Origin: Phymatolithon calcareum
Lineage: Eukaryota; Rhodophyta; Florideophyceae; Hapalidiales
Assembly: GCA_977006965.1 (NCBI GenBank)
Contig: OZ345374.1
Coordinates: 372,001 to 436,000, forward strand
Direction of reading: 5' to 3'
Length of the DNA: 64,000 bases
The notes beneath the pieces are model-generated. The model saw only the letters and a list, made by a program, of their open reading frames with translations, searched no databases and was not told the origin of the DNA. The translations under genes were made by a program, and so were the position numbers. This document shows positions 9,549-21,188 of the stretch, one piece after another (the stretch's first letter is position 1; each line of letters begins with the position of its first letter).

Positions 9549-11992
9549 AGCTCCTTCCAATGAATTGGAATGGTGGCAGTCGATCAAGACGAAGTTGCTC
9601 CTTCCAATAGTGGTGGTTGGACTTATTGAGTGTTCCTTAAAATCGACAAGATACAGCATAATGTATGCTACTTTGCAGGCGACGCTCATTGTCCGGTACC
9701 TTCAAGAGTAAAGTTGAGATATCACACAGTCTTAAGGAGGTGGCGCAGATCATGGCTAAACTCGGATTTCAAAAAGCAATGTTGGATCCGCAATAGCTGC
9801 CGAGTAGAGGCCGTACTTCATATAACTCCTGGCCATAGATTTCAAATATTGATGTTAAGGCCGCGACAAACACGTGGAACAGCCTACCGCTTCTGCTGGT
9901 GTGGTGCCTGATGTTGGCTGAAGAGGTGTGTGAGGATCTTGGCTTCAATCAGATACTTGCTCCCGTTTATTGAAATGTACGATTCTCTATCCTAAGTACT
10001 AGTTTGGCGATATCTGCAGTTCCCCTGATTTGGGACGCTGCAATGTCGAAACGGTCAGCTTAGCTCACGCATTACACATTTCGCATGCGTGCTACAAATT
10101 GAGCACAATTCAGAAAACCTCTTGACAGCGGCAAATGCCTCAGGAAGCAAATGTGCTCCTGGGTAGTCTTGCAGGAAAACATTCTTCCGCTTTTGAGTTA
10201 CATTCAAATCAACAAATACGCTTGTGCAATTTCAAAGGTTGGTTTGCACTTTGCGTGAACCTCAATGTAGGAGTTGCAGCTTACGGTTGTAGGTGCCTTG
10301 AAGCATTCGACACAGGTCGCGAGCTCAGCAGAGCACTACTCAAATCCAATGATACACATCGGATTAGGCCTGTCGGTACGACACCTGATTCTAGTGTTAT
10401 AGTGAGACTGCTGTCAAATGTGACTGAAGAAGATCTCTGAATTCGATGTTTTTTATTGAATTTCCTATCTGACGACAAGAAGGAAGTCTCTCCAAAGAAG
10501 ACAGCGCCCGGACTAAGTGAGCACTGTAAGAGCTCCTGGACGTGTTCCAAGCTATCGACAACCCACAGTCCCACACAGCAGAGCAATCACTCCCTGAAAA
10601 TCGGACCCCCGCCCGCGTGACACATGAACGTGGTCTAGATTTCCCCCTCGAGGCACCCCAGGGGACTTGAGGTGGGTTTTTCTATACTACCGAACCGTGG
10701 AATACCTACCATAAGAAACTCTGCACCAGACAGAATCAAGCCACGTTTTCTCGGCACACGGAAAGTTTCCCCAAGCGTCAGCAGATGCTTTGGTAAGGTT
10801 TAAATACTGGCGAAAGATACAGAGACTGTTCTGCAAATAGTGAACGATCGGCCTATGTGTGAGCCAGAAGGACAATAAAAATTTCTGGTTCTTCTCTGAC
10901 AAGTCTGACTTGAAATTGATGACCAGCCGTAACCTTAGCGCACTTTGCTACGATAGGCAAAAGAATGAGTGACACCGCTTATACAGCGGGGAAGTCACGG
11001 ACCAAAGGTCTTAAAGTTTTTCTAAATTTAGAATTCCTTGAGTCCTGCATTCCTGTGATACACATCTAGCTAGGGATAGCGTAATTTGAAGATTTTATGG
11101 GAGTGCCCGAAACCCTTTTCTAGAGTAGTATTGCACAGTCTCTACGCGCTCCCTCTTCCTATCAGGTTCCTGGTCAGGGGTCCCGGCCAGTGGTCCCGGC
11201 CAGTGGTCTGGAAGGCTGTCCATTGCTCCTTTTAACGCTGTCCGCTCTTCCGGTGTCCAGGTAGGCTTCAAAAGGGCGTTGCGGACCAAGCACATCCACT
11301 GTATCCCCTCAGGTTCGTGTCTTTCCACTTCCAGGGTTGGCTCTCCGCGGTACCTCCCAATATTCTAGGGATAGCCAACCCTCCAAAATACCATACGTCT
11401 AGAATCGTCACAATATTCGGCTCGCCTCTCCCTGTACATCCCGAGAGATAAGGTGCAGTAGCTTGGACGGACTCGTTGTTAGGGTCCTGCTATCGACTTG
11501 AATATATTCTCGATCTGGATTTGAATTACAAAAATAGTGCACGACCTTGAATATGTGCAATTTGCAAAGAAAGCTACTCTTGCTGTCAGCAGGGCTAAGA
11601 GCCTTGTCGAACTCAGTGCGCGTCCTCATGAAGCCCTCCTCTTTTCTCCCCTTTGCTCTTGCTGAGGGCAAATTTTCCCCATCACGTTGTTATAGCGTTC
11701 CGGAGTGTCTAGTAGTCAGGTCCCGAGCTCTGGTCTGGGCTATACTTTGCACCTGCCAGAGCAATATTTAGCTTGCTCGGAGCCTTGTCCTCCGCGTTTG
11801 CAAATTTGTCCAATTCCTTCTTAGAGAAACTTTTGTACCTCGACGACCTGGATTTGTGAGACACACATGGCTCTAACAGCTTGCTCACAAGTTATTTGTA
11901 CAATGCCCTGCGATCGAATTGAACATGTGAGAGAGGTTCAAGTCACGTATATAATTATTAGAAACAGTTAGGACGGAGTGTATTCTCTTTCT
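9549..11992. other. No recognised gene
   Basis: An ATG frame at 10135-10440 plus (101 codons) has normal composition but no recognisable domain. A Pro/Trp-containing minus frame at 11095-11328 lacks an assignment. A 13-bp GGTCCCGGCCAGT unit is repeated in tandem near 11180-11206. Positions 10761-10797 share a motif (AAAGCATCWGCWGACGCTT on the minus strand) with 21959-21997, suggesting a common repeat. Confidence 0.5.
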
Positions 11993-13345
11993 CTATCGTT
12001 GTCTACTGACAAAAATCTTGTCCTCGTCCAGGGGACCTTCGCAAGACTGAATGAACTCAAACCACGCGAAAGGCCACACCCTATCCACATATTCACTTTG
12101 AGTTTTCAAACACACTGGGGAATTCTTGACTTGCTGGCAATACCGTTTTGGAGAAAGCGTATATCCTTCAACCATTCTGTACAACAAGGTCCGAAGTCTC
12201 GGCCCGCAAAAAGAGCTGTCCTCGCTTGCGGCCGTGCTCTTCAACAATGTCTCAATCGTGAGAATCGACAAAGGCTTATCTTCGAAAAGCTTCAAGCTAT
12301 CCCCAAAACTCCGCACAAAATCCTTCCGCATACCAGCAACTTTTGTTGCATAATCCGGCTCACATAAAGCTTCTCTCCTGTACAAGTCCATCAAAGTGCG
12401 AACCGCCACGCCTTGTCTTGGTCGCCCTCGCTCCATTTTCTGGACATACTCGAAAACGCTCCGACTCCAGTAGTGTGCCAAATACAACGGCGGTTGCATA
12501 TCCGCACCGAGCCCCCAGATGCAGTTGAATTTCCTCCGCGGAGGAAGCAGCTTAAACCCTTTATGCAGCGCCACATCCAATTTGGCGGTCGAGTCCAGGT
12601 CCGCATGGCGTGGTTGTAAGATAGTTTTGCGCAGGGACAATTTGATTGTGTTATTCACAATCGGCTTGCACGACACGGGGAAATGATCTAGCAGCGTGGC
12701 ACCCTTCGGTGGTGGAAATAGCTGCCCGTTCGTCAGAAAACTTCGCCATCGCATGCAAAGCACTGGGAATCTGTCGTAATTCATCAAAATATCTTGCAAA
12801 AATGCATGCCGTCCTGTCTTCGACGTTTCCGGTTCGATAGATTCGAGGGCGTCGGTTTCAAAAAACTCGTCAGAGTCTATGAACGCCATCCAGTTTGTGT
12901 GTGATCCAAAAGTTGCTAGGCAGTGCCGATAAATTCGCATTTGGACATACGTTTCTGCGTCTTCTTCATCATTAGGAACGTTTCTTCCTTGCGGCAAGTA
13001 CGTGACGAAGCGCTGGAATTTGGAAACGATTTCCTTCAGCCGCGATAGCTCGCCCGGGTCGCTATCATCGCCGTACACGAAAAAATGGTCCACGCCTGCA
13101 ATATAATTTCGGATGATGAATTCGGGAAGTATGTCGCTCGTGTCTCGGACGATAACGCATGCTGCAACCGTATACTTGGTATGTCGGCTTGGACTGGTTC
13201 GTGATCTTCGCTCAACTAAGAGCTTCTCGGTGACGCTCATTTGACGGCTTTTGAATCTTGGCAAAATGAAAATGCATGCGGCGAAGGAGATGAATGCTAC
13301 GCAATGAATCGCTGAAGATTTCGGTTGATTTCGTATTCCCGACAT
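11993..13345 (-). CDS. Glycosyltransferase family 92-like type II membrane protein
   Basis: A single uninterrupted frame from ATG at 13345 gives 450 residues. A hydrophobic segment (residues about 11-31, AIHCVAFISFAACIFILP) followed by basic residues fits a Golgi signal-anchor. Family features are in order: AACVIVRDTSDILPEFI near residue 66, GVDHFFVYGDDSD, the nucleotide-sugar/metal motif MAFIDSDEFF (DxD), and the C-terminal HYWSRSVFEYVQKMERGRP typical of GT92/Glyco_tranf_2_4 proteins. Such enzymes add sugars (often galactose) to glycans in the secretory pathway; donor and acceptor cannot be told. The ATG at 13345 is preferred over an upstream in-frame GTG. No intron or defect is seen. Confidence 0.85.
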   Translation of the reverse strand: MSGIRNQPKSSAIHCVAFISFAACIFILPRFKSRQMSVTEKLLVERRSRTSPSRHTKYTVAACVIVRDTSDILPEFIIRNYIAGVDHFFVYGDDSDPGELSRLKEIVSKFQRFVTYLPQGRNVPNDEEDAETYVQMRIYRHCLATFGSHTNWMAFIDSDEFFETDALESIEPETSKTGRHAFLQDILMNYDRFPVLCMRWRSFLTNGQLFPPPKGATLLDHFPVSCKPIVNNTIKLSLRKTILQPRHADLDSTAKLDVALHKGFKLLPPRRKFNCIWGLGADMQPPLYLAHYWSRSVFEYVQKMERGRPRQGVAVRTLMDLYRREALCEPDYATKVAGMRKDFVRSFGDSLKLFEDKPLSILTIETLLKSTAASEDSSFCGPRLRTLLYRMVEGYTLSPKRYCQQVKNSPVCLKTQSEYVDRVWPFAWFEFIQSCEGPLDEDKIFVSRQR

Positions 13346-14146
13346 TCGGACATTCGACACAGGGCTTCATTCGTGGCTTGGTGATTTTGGTGGGCGTTGA
13401 TCGATCATTTTCTGCTTGCCTGAAGGATCGGAGAGCGAGTCCTTTTGGTAAAGAGCAATTTACGATCAACTTTGAATCTGATATTTGAAAAAATCAAGCA
13501 TTGCTCAGCCAATTTGACACTACTAAAAGATGTTACTTTACTAAAAATGCTGAATAAATTAGCAACAGTCTATATCTCCCATTACAAAAACAAGGTCATC
13601 TCTCATTTCACGTTTTCATCTTTTCTACAGAACAAAAAACGATTGTGCTGTTTGAAAAACCGGTGACGATGATAAACAACATGCTGTTATGTCAGAGTCA
13701 ACGTCGAACACCCGTAGACCGCATCAAGCCTAACAGTTCAACTTGATGGCGTACTGCAACCATTTGAATCACAGACACGGACGATTCTTACAATCCTATC
13801 CAAGGCTTCTGAAAAGGGGAAGAAAAACTCCTAGAAGAACAAAAAGTCATCCTTCTCTTTTGGCACTTTTCGTCATTAGTAAATTTTACCGATGTACACG
13901 GACGCATTCGTGTAAAATATTGGCGAATGACACTAAACTGATCTACCCAGCAGTATAAGAGGATGTCGTTGAGTACGCACAAGCCTACGGGCTTGAAAAA
14001 GGCCGGCCCGTGTACATATTCTATCCCAGGAACTCCGGACAACTCAACAATCAACTGTTCTCAGCCGGTTTTGAAGCCGTGCTGGGCCGATTATGCCCCG
14101 AAGAGCTCCAGTAGGGATCTAAAATGGGCCCAAATGTCATCATCTT
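13346..14146. other. AT-rich stretch, no recognised gene
   Basis: Only short frames of 60-90 codons occur, on both strands, without domains. The first part is presumably the upstream region of the GT92-like gene. No clear TATA box or repeat was found. Confidence 0.5.
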
Positions 14147-14271
14147 GGGGAATAATTTGATCACTTTTTAGCCGGCGTGTGACATATCCCATGTCTCCCG
14201 CTGAGGAAAAAAGTGGCCAAATTATTCCCCAAAATTTCATTCCCGCGGGGTGACATATCCCATGTCACCCC
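14147..14271. repeat. Nested hairpins with repeated GTGACATATCCCATGTC
   Basis: Arms 14147-14169 and 14208-14230 pair with two mismatches (left arm starts GGGGAATAATTTGATC). Inside the loop and again just right of it lies GACATATCCCATGTC, itself an inverted repeat. The second copy extends to a perfect 10-bp hairpin, GGGGTGACAT / ATGTCACCCC (14247-14256 and 14262-14271). This could be the end of a MITE or a structured RNA. Confidence 0.65.
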
Positions 14272-14383
14272 GTTGGCCGAAACGAAAAGGGGATGTCTAC
14301 TACCTCAAAACAGGGCTGATAAGCCGGTTAGCACATTAAACTTTCGGGACCGGCCATGATTCGAAACCACTCGGTAGTCCCGC

Positions 14384-14440
14384 GGGCGTGATTTCGGTCC
14401 CAAGGGCCCCCCGCGGCCCCTCGGGACCAAAATCACGCCC
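14384..14440. repeat. GC-rich hairpin, 18-bp arms
   Basis: Arms 14384-14401 and 14423-14440 (GGGCGTGATTT...) pair with one mismatch around a 21-nt GC-rich loop. It lies 110 bp right of the previous hairpins and may belong to the same element. Confidence 0.7.
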
Positions 14441-16801
14441 TTGTGACGACCTTACTGATTCCTCATCATGGTTGATCCCTCAAGTTTCAGGCGATAACCT
14501 ATACATATCTCTTGTCAATGCTCTTTGCATTGCGAAACAGGCGAACGCTACTTTATTAACTCCTTTCGCTTATTACGGGGCCGAGTTGCTGCATGATTTT
14601 GCTTTCAGTCTCTCCATCATCTTTCACATCAGGAATGTGTACCTGTTCCATGTTCGATACTCAAAATTGCGCAAATATTCCCCCAGAGTTAGCGAGGACT
14701 CCCTAGTCGGTGAGTATCTAAATGTGAGGCTAATGTGAGTCAGGTGTGAGCGGACTCGACTCGTTCAGAGTCGCGCCTGGCATCCGCGAGCTCGGTGTTC
14801 TCGTTAACTCCAGATGTAAGACATGAGCCCGCCGGTGTAGCGATCGATCTGTTCGTCTACACTGATGCTTGGAATATCAAGGATGATTCTCTGAAAGTCG
14901 TCATTGAAAGTGACAACGTCTTTGAGCTGCTTCCGCTTCGCGAACTCAACTCGCGCAACTTTTCCTAGTTAAATGTTTCTAAGCGAAAGGTAAGGGCTTC
15001 GCGTAGCAGGTTCCAGGTCGTGATATTTCTTCCGTCTTCAGTTTCTTTGTATAAAATCCATCATTCATGAGCCGGACCATGAAAGTAACTTAGAGCGATG
15101 GGTAACGCTTGCTCATTAGTCGAACCGGAGAGATAATGGGCCATGTGCGTCTCCCAAAAGAAGACCGAGGCTCGAGTCCATCGCCTTGCACAGGAGGCGC
15201 CAAAGGATTGTTGTTTTTGCTGTAGGAAGCCCCTGAAGAAAATGCGCTCACGTTCAACCGCTAATAGTTCTTGACGACCTTCGCGATTCCCCGATGTAGC
15301 TCATAAGGCTTCAGTGGTGCATAAAAGAGAATTTAGAATTCTGTGTTCTCCATTTTTGCATTAGAAGTTGGCAAGTAATCTTGTACAAAGTATGTAAAGC
15401 CCAGAAGAAATTTGGACACGCCGAAGGTTTTTCCCGACATTTGCTTAGAGAAAACATGATGATGAGTTCAAATGACCTCAGGAGATAGCTTTGTACAATT
15501 TGTTTCTGTTTAGAATGTTATAGGGTCTGCGGACTAAAAATTAGTGGAAGACGTCTTCTAGAAATCCAAAAAGTCATCTTTTTCTTCAAGAACATCCTTT
15601 GCACAGGAGAAGATATATGACCTTTTGCACCCAATTTTTCGCAGATAGCTTGCGGGTATCTTTTCTTCATTATTGAATTTTATCTAACCAGCTCCCCTTT
15701 ACGTTATGCAGTCAATCCTAGTTAAATGTATCCTCGAAATTAAAATAACCTCCCCGATATGAATTGGATGAACCGATATAGGATACGACTAAATATAACT
15801 GTTTTTTAAGGTGTGCAGAATACTCGATTTGAGAATACTTTCCCAGATCATGGTCACGGCATATGATTCAAAATTGTTTATTTGTTTGATATCGACGCGC
15901 AGCATATGTTCGACACTTGTACAGGTATGTGAGGACAGGTATACACATAAGTGTACGTGTCTCAGTATAGCCAATCACAAGCTAGTAGGGGTCAAAGCCG
16001 AGCTTATGTACGCAAACCGGCACCGACCTACTCGCCGCGATAGACAACACTGCCGTCCAAGCCACACCACCAGACTGCGCACCGGAAAAATGTACGTTGC
16101 TGCTGTGTACCTCCCGCCGCCACGCCCTCGCGGAGTGGTGACTCAGCGTCTGCTCGCAGCGCTGAACAGAATGCACGTACAAAATTATTCAGTGATGTAT
16201 ACTCCACAGTCCCGCTCATCTCCACGACGTCAAGAGAGACCGAAGAAATGTGGGATGGGGCGTATTTCCCTCAAGTAAATGCATTTTTCAAATTAGGACC
16301 ATGATGTCCAAGCAGCGTCCATTAATGGCAACAGCCGTGAGCTGAAGGGCACAATTGACAAGGTTCCATAGTGGGTGAAATTACATCCGGTTGTGCGCCT
16401 TCTTGGTGAAGTTGAGGAATGGAATGAGAGCTGCTGGCAGTGAAGTCGTACGTGTGCGGGCGGGAGGAGACTGATAAGTCGGAGAGGAACAGATCGCACT
16501 TGCATCGAGTGTTCGGGAGAAGGGTCTCCTCTTGGAGTAGCGCTTTCTGCCAGCGCACATGAATATGAGGGTAAATATTTTCATCTGGCGCCAAAGCCAG
16601 CTGCGGAGGTCGTTATTACGGGAAGTACTCCCTTCAGGAAAAGGACATAGAGACGGATGGTGGGCGTACGGGCGGAGAGTAGCGGAAGAAGCACAATTGC
16701 TCAGCACACGGAAAGCGCATTGTTTGAATTCGGGCCCGGGGTATAAAGGGGGTGATGCGTGCCCTGGAAGACCGCAGGAGCACACGCACAGTACATTCTA
16801 A
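14441..16801. other. No recognised gene
   Basis: Frames up to 155 codons (15811-16278 plus) exist, but none shows a domain, and overlapping frames on both strands near 16.0-16.8 kb reflect GC-rich composition. A TATA-like GTATAAAGG lies at about 16741-16749. Confidence 0.45.
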
Positions 16802-16975
16802 ATGAGAACTCATATCGTTCTCCTGGAGAGTATTGAGACTCCGACAATACGCGCTCGGGAATGGGTGACACAAAAGGATACTGAATATGCGGTTCCTTGG
16901 GTGTCGTGCAATGCTTTCGCGAAGCACGAATTGTATTACGAATTGCAGATCAATGAGCACACAGATTTCATTTGA
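16802..16975 (+). CDS. Small hypothetical ORF downstream of a TATA-like box
   Basis: An ATG frame of 57 residues begins about 55 bp after GTATAAAGG, a spacing that suits a short 5' leader. The product (start MRTHIVLLES) is charged, with no signal peptide or recognised domain. A longer minus frame (16634-16960) overlaps it. It may be a first exon of a larger gene or chance. Confidence 0.2.
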   Translation: MRTHIVLLESIETPTIRAREWVTQKDTEYAVPWVSCNAFAKHELYYELQINEHTDFI

Positions 16976-17444
16976 ACCAGGACGGGGAACTACTAAAGAG
17001 TGCGCGTGTCCTCATGTCACCAAGGCCATGGCCGTAAACTTCGAAGCAATACGTTTTTTAAAGTCGCTATAGTCGGGACGTTTCGAGAAAGAGTGCGTAC
17101 GAGTATTAAATTTAAAACTCCGCAAGCGCGCCACCACGGGAAAAAGATTTCGCATGCAGTAGTGATGCAACCTTGGTCAGGACCTTTAAGTTGCTGTTTG
17201 TCAATCGGATTGCACATCTCGAGGGGATAGTAACTGTAGGAATATATTTCCGTATAATCCGGAGCTTCTCTCTTTTGACTTTATTTGCTATCATCAGGTG
17301 TTACGCGGGCAGGAAATGATACGGCGTGTGGACAAAAAGGCTCGGAACTCTGGATGCGGAAGAGTGGAAATGATTTCTGAGCCTCGAGCCCGATACGGTG
17401 CTTGAAAAAGTCCCTCTGGACCTAAAGGTGCCAAAGGAACTTCA

Positions 17445-17978
17445 ATGGAGGCCTATTTTGCTAGTCTTCCTCCACCGCAGCGGAGGACAGCTGTCCAAGA
17501 TATGAGAAGAATGTCAACCTTACCAGCTCATCGTGAACTTGATAGAAGTGGAATATCTGTTGAAGAGCGTGTGGAAGCTCTTCGAGCTAATCAGAGGCAG
17601 TAAGAGAAAAAGAAGGAAGCGGAAAATAAAATTAAATCTATGAAAGGACGTGATCGTCAGGCTCGGAGCCTCATTCGATAGTCAAATAGAGCGCGCAATA
17701 CAAAATGTGTTCAGCTTTTCAAGATTTGCGGTACAAAGTGCTATAGAAAAGCGAACTGGGATCAGAATTTGATTGGTAAAAAACACAAGGACACAGTGGC
17801 AAAGCCTTCCACCGACTTTGCTATCACGTGTCTCTACAGTCTATCGAAAGGACCTTTCCACAATCCAGCGCAGTCCATGGATCATATGTCATCATGTGAT
17901 CAGAAAAACGCCAAGAGGGCTGCGAAAAAAGCTGCCAGTGCGATTGCTTCACACATCCGAGAAAAGAGCGTCAAGTAA
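17445..17978 (+). pseudogene. Decayed basic/coiled-coil frame with zinc-finger-like GKKHK segment
   Basis: One frame from ATG 17445 runs to 17978 with two internal stops (after VEALRANQRQ and after RQARSLIR). It reads protein-like throughout: a charged helical part, a Lys-rich stretch, then Cys residues followed by WDQNLIGKKHKD, reminiscent of U1-type C2H2 fingers (HL.GKKH), and a Lys/Ala-rich tail. A nucleic-acid-binding role or a LINE ORF1 relic is possible. It lies just upstream of the coiled-coil and LINE fragments. Confidence 0.35.
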
Positions 17979-18099
17979 ATTCGACGAAGGGATGAAACCC
18001 TTGAAGAAAGCAACTGTGCAAAACCTAAAATTTGATTTTTCGTGTCAAGGTCTCAATGCGTTCGTTTGCGTTCGTTTTTAAGATCAGAAATGTGAATTT

Positions 18100-18440
18100 C
18101 TAGCTGAAGTTCTTCTCTAGATTATCTAAGTCGTCTTTCACTTCATTGTAGTCTAGAACCGAGCCCTTTTTCTCTATATTCATACTTGTTCTGAATCTTT
18201 TCCATATGTTCGTTTAGAATATTCAACTCAGCTTTCAGTTCTACTATCTTGGACCTGTACTTGTCAAGACGCGTTTTGTAAGACTCTTCATTTTCTTTAC
18301 GGGTCTACTTGAGCGTTTCATACTTCTCAGCCAAAATTTTGTACTTTTCGACCACAGTTTTCTTCTTTCGAGAAGTTGGCTGTCGTTCTTTTTAGGCGTT
18401 GATGTAGATCCGGACTTCTCTTCAATGGATACCGATCCAA
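18100..18440 (-). pseudogene. Coiled-coil protein C-terminal remnant
   Basis: Minus-strand frames read as a heptad-rich coiled coil (YRSKIVELKAELNILNEHM) ending in EVKDDLDNLEKNFS and a TAG at 18100-18102. Two frame changes and one in-frame stop break it, so it is decayed. Its upstream end is cut where LINE-derived sequence begins at 18462. No function assigned. Confidence 0.4.
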
Positions 18441-18461
18441 TTTGGTCCCATTCTGCGGATT

Positions 18462-18955
18462 TGGACGTACAGAATGCCGCCAAGTAAGTTGAACAAATGT
18501 TCTTCAGCCAAGTATTTAGACCACTGTACAGGGGAAAGACAGAGAGACTCTGACTTCTGTGCCGAATTTAAGCCCCCAATCAAAGACGGGAAATCCTTGC
18601 TTTCATTATTATGAGGAAGACAAACGACAAAGAAAAGAGGTATCTAGAAAAAACGCCTGAGACCAGAAACAGTCTAGAGCTCCAGTGTAACAGGGACAAG
18701 ATTTTCGCTATGGAAAACATAGAACCATTTGTGGAAGCAGCAAAACACATTCAAGGGAAACAGTCTTCCGAAACACTTCGGACAAAACTCCTTACAATGG
18801 AAGGAGATCGCCTTGAATTGAAGAGGAGTAGGAGAATCTATTACGACAATAAAAGCCATCTACCAGAAAACCTTCCTAAGGTAAAGCACAGGCAAATAGC
18901 ACTTCAATACATCTGCGGAAGATTTAGGATGGTGTCTACAACAAACATGGTGAAA
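18462..18955 (+). pseudogene. LINE ORF2 3' fragment, copy 1 (5'-truncated)
   Basis: Nearly identical to 23964-24437. It starts abruptly inside the region that follows the reverse transcriptase (QMFFSQVF, then a Lys/Glu-rich C-terminal part including KTNDKEKRYLEKTP and ALQYICGR). The 3' side shares GTGTCTACA with copy 2 and runs straight into the kinase-like unit. Abrupt 5' truncation is typical of non-LTR retrotransposition. The 118-codon frame at 18611-18964 starts inside this fragment and is not an independent gene. Confidence 0.6.
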
Positions 18956-19233
18956 ACTTCATAGAGTTTGACAGCTTATGACAATCCTGGAAAATAATCC
19001 GTCAGGATATGACCTGGCGCATCATACGGAGTCTTCGGTATTGCATTTGAACTCGGTCCTTCCAAAATATCCAACTTTTCCGCTGGAGGTTTTATCAGAT
19101 TTGACCACTTCTCACTTTCCGTAAATTTCGGTAAGCCATTCGACGTCGAGGCTCACGGCTCAGACGTTCATGACTTATTTCCCAAGTCTAGTGTGCCGTG
19201 GGACATTCCTCGCCAATCTATTCGACCCTTGTG

Positions 19234-21012
19234 ATGAACACCGCCGAACCAATGCGCACCCTCCCCGCAACCGTGCCGACGGCACAACAAACCCTCTTTC
19301 TTCAGCAGCGTTGCGCTAACTTGGTCGACGAGGAAATTTTTGACAACAGCGTGATTTGCCCATATCTTGTGGGTCGTGTAGTTTTTGAGCCATTCGTCGG
19401 CTTTGACGATCAGGTGCGGCAAGTTGAGCGCATCTCAAAGCAAGCGCTGAGCGAGGACAAATCGGCGCTTGAGAGTGTGCAGCGCGCGCTGGGTCGTGCG
19501 TGGACAGCTGTGGAACAGACAACTCTGGGTTGGTCATTCGACGTTGAACGCCTCTTCTCCTCCGAGTTTGACGTTGTACGCTCCATCATGCCCGTCATCT
19601 GTGAAGACAATCCACCGCTCTCCTGTGCCGATCGCATCATTCTTCCTCCGCATGGAGTGCCTAAGCCGCAAGTACTACTTGCGCGCAACTGTGTGATGGT
19701 TCATGCGAAGGAGCTGAGCGCACGCATTCCATGTTTAGGGGTCACGAGTGCGAGCCCAACTCACTGTCTGTTTGAGGGAAAGAAAAGTATGGGTCCGCTT
19801 CAACCGCGCCAGGCGACGGAGGTGAGCAAACAGTGGAACTCCGTCCTGGCACAGCAGAAAGGCCCAACGGACCTGTATACCGCCCAGCATCAATTGTGGA
19901 TGCTTGATGCTGTAACGCAGGCCTTGTACTCGCATAGTGGGTGTGCCGTCGTGTGGAGCTATCGGAGCATGGTATTTGTGCGGATTGCAAGTTTGGAGCC
20001 GGGAACAAGTGATGGGCATGAGTTTGTTCGAGTTCAAGTATCGGATATCTACACTGCCGTACACGGTGCCTCTCCGATGTTCGGTCTGATTGGCGCGGTG
20101 CAGATAGGTTTGAAATCGGCATTGAACAGCGGCGGGAGAGATGCACTGCGAATAACTAAGGAAATTCTGTGTAAATCTGCACAGTGTCTCGTGCAGACCC
20201 GTGCAGAGATTTTCGCGAAAGGACGGTTGAAGTGGCTTTCAGAGTCACTAAATGCAATTTTCGATGAGGAGACGATACCCAATGAAGAGTTTTGCTGGAT
20301 ATCAGAAAGGGCCACCGCCTTGCTAGAGAGTGAGGTTGGGAAATGCAACGACGATGCTTCGCGCTCATGTGCGTTTTTTGATCATGTTCTCTCGAAGTAC
20401 TCTCGCTTGCTGTATGCAAAAGATAATATCTCTGTGCTCCTGTACGGAACCGTGGGAAATATGGCGGTGGTTACAAAGTATGCAAATACCAACTTTTCTC
20501 TTGGATCCGAGATGATGCAGAACGAAGTGACGATTTATGACTTGATAAGGAAAGAGCATCCAGAGTTGTTAGGAAGCTGTATCCCCAATCTTCTGGGAAT
20601 ACGCATGCAGCCGTGCTCTGATCCCGTCCTGGTGCTCGAGTATGTGGGGCGACCTGTGACTCTAATGAAAGGTGGAGGGATGAAAGTTGGCAGCGAGCCC
20701 GTCGGCGACTTGGACCGGATGGAAATAATTGCTGCTGGAAATCATGGACTGGATGCGATTGCGAAGGCGGGACTATTACATTCTGACGAGACATTGGGAA
20801 ACATGCGAGCGGAGAGGACGATGCAATGTGGATCAGAAAGAAACACATGCTCGAAAGAAAATCATTTCGCATGGCGCGTATGGTGGATCGATTTCGGCCA
20901 TGCAAGGAAGCGAAAGAAGTCTGATGTGCCAAGCGATGACTGGTATGAGCGCACAGCGTTCGCCAGTACGAGCCAGACAATTTACTTCAGCGAGGGAACG
21001 GGCGAGCATTGA
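19234..21012 (+). CDS. Kinase-like repeat gene, copy 1 (intact; putative nuclease-like N-terminus + protein kinase-like domain)
   Basis: 592 residues from ATG 19234. The C-terminal half carries protein-kinase-fold motifs: VVTKY with Lys415, Glu431 in the helix QNEVTIYDLI, a hinge VLVLEYVGRPV, a catalytic loop HSDETLGN (His516, Asp518, Asn523) and WWIDFGHAR (DFG Asp553). The N-terminal half is less certain. LFEGKKSMG (Glu181-x-Lys183) followed by a QLWMLDAVTQAL helix resembles PD-(D/E)XK-fold modules that precede such kinases in Crinkler-type and transposon-linked proteins (family knowledge; inference here). No signal peptide. Two other copies in the window are exactly the same length but carry stops. 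A 5' exon upstream of the ATG is possible, since the flank is conserved between copies (CTAG/AGGTTTTATCAG and a GTAAGC/GTGAGC donor-like site). Confidence 0.7.
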   Translation: MNTAEPMRTLPATVPTAQQTLFLQQRCANLVDEEIFDNSVICPYLVGRVVFEPFVGFDDQVRQVERISKQALSEDKSALESVQRALGRAWTAVEQTTLGWSFDVERLFSSEFDVVRSIMPVICEDNPPLSCADRIILPPHGVPKPQVLLARNCVMVHAKELSARIPCLGVTSASPTHCLFEGKKSMGPLQPRQATEVSKQWNSVLAQQKGPTDLYTAQHQLWMLDAVTQALYSHSGCAVVWSYRSMVFVRIASLEPGTSDGHEFVRVQVSDIYTAVHGASPMFGLIGAVQIGLKSALNSGGRDALRITKEILCKSAQCLVQTRAEIFAKGRLKWLSESLNAIFDEETIPNEEFCWISERATALLESEVGKCNDDASRSCAFFDHVLSKYSRLLYAKDNISVLLYGTVGNMAVVTKYANTNFSLGSEMMQNEVTIYDLIRKEHPELLGSCIPNLLGIRMQPCSDPVLVLEYVGRPVTLMKGGGMKVGSEPVGDLDRMEIIAAGNHGLDAIAKAGLLHSDETLGNMRAERTMQCGSERNTCSKENHFAWRVWWIDFGHARKRKKSDVPSDDWYERTAFASTSQTIYFSEGTGEH

Positions 21013-21188
21013 TGCAACCCGCCAAGACAGGCGATTAATACTACTGCTCGTCATGAGCCTACAGAAGAGGGTGAAAATACACGTATTGACAGTTTGATAT
21101 TTGGATCGTCAGTTCTTATTATTCAAAACTGTTCACTCGAGCAAAGAAAAAATTTCGACGCACCCTGTCCCGGTGCTTTGTCAGCTCC

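Noticed and set aside
13346-14146. tRNA or other structured RNA gene
   Set aside because: No cloverleaf with A/B box promoters could be recognised here or elsewhere in the window by eye; a tRNAscan run would be decisive.
19742-20146. Minus-strand frames across the kinase-like gene
   Set aside because: They recur in all three copies only because the plus-strand gene is conserved; no domain, composition typical of antisense shadows.
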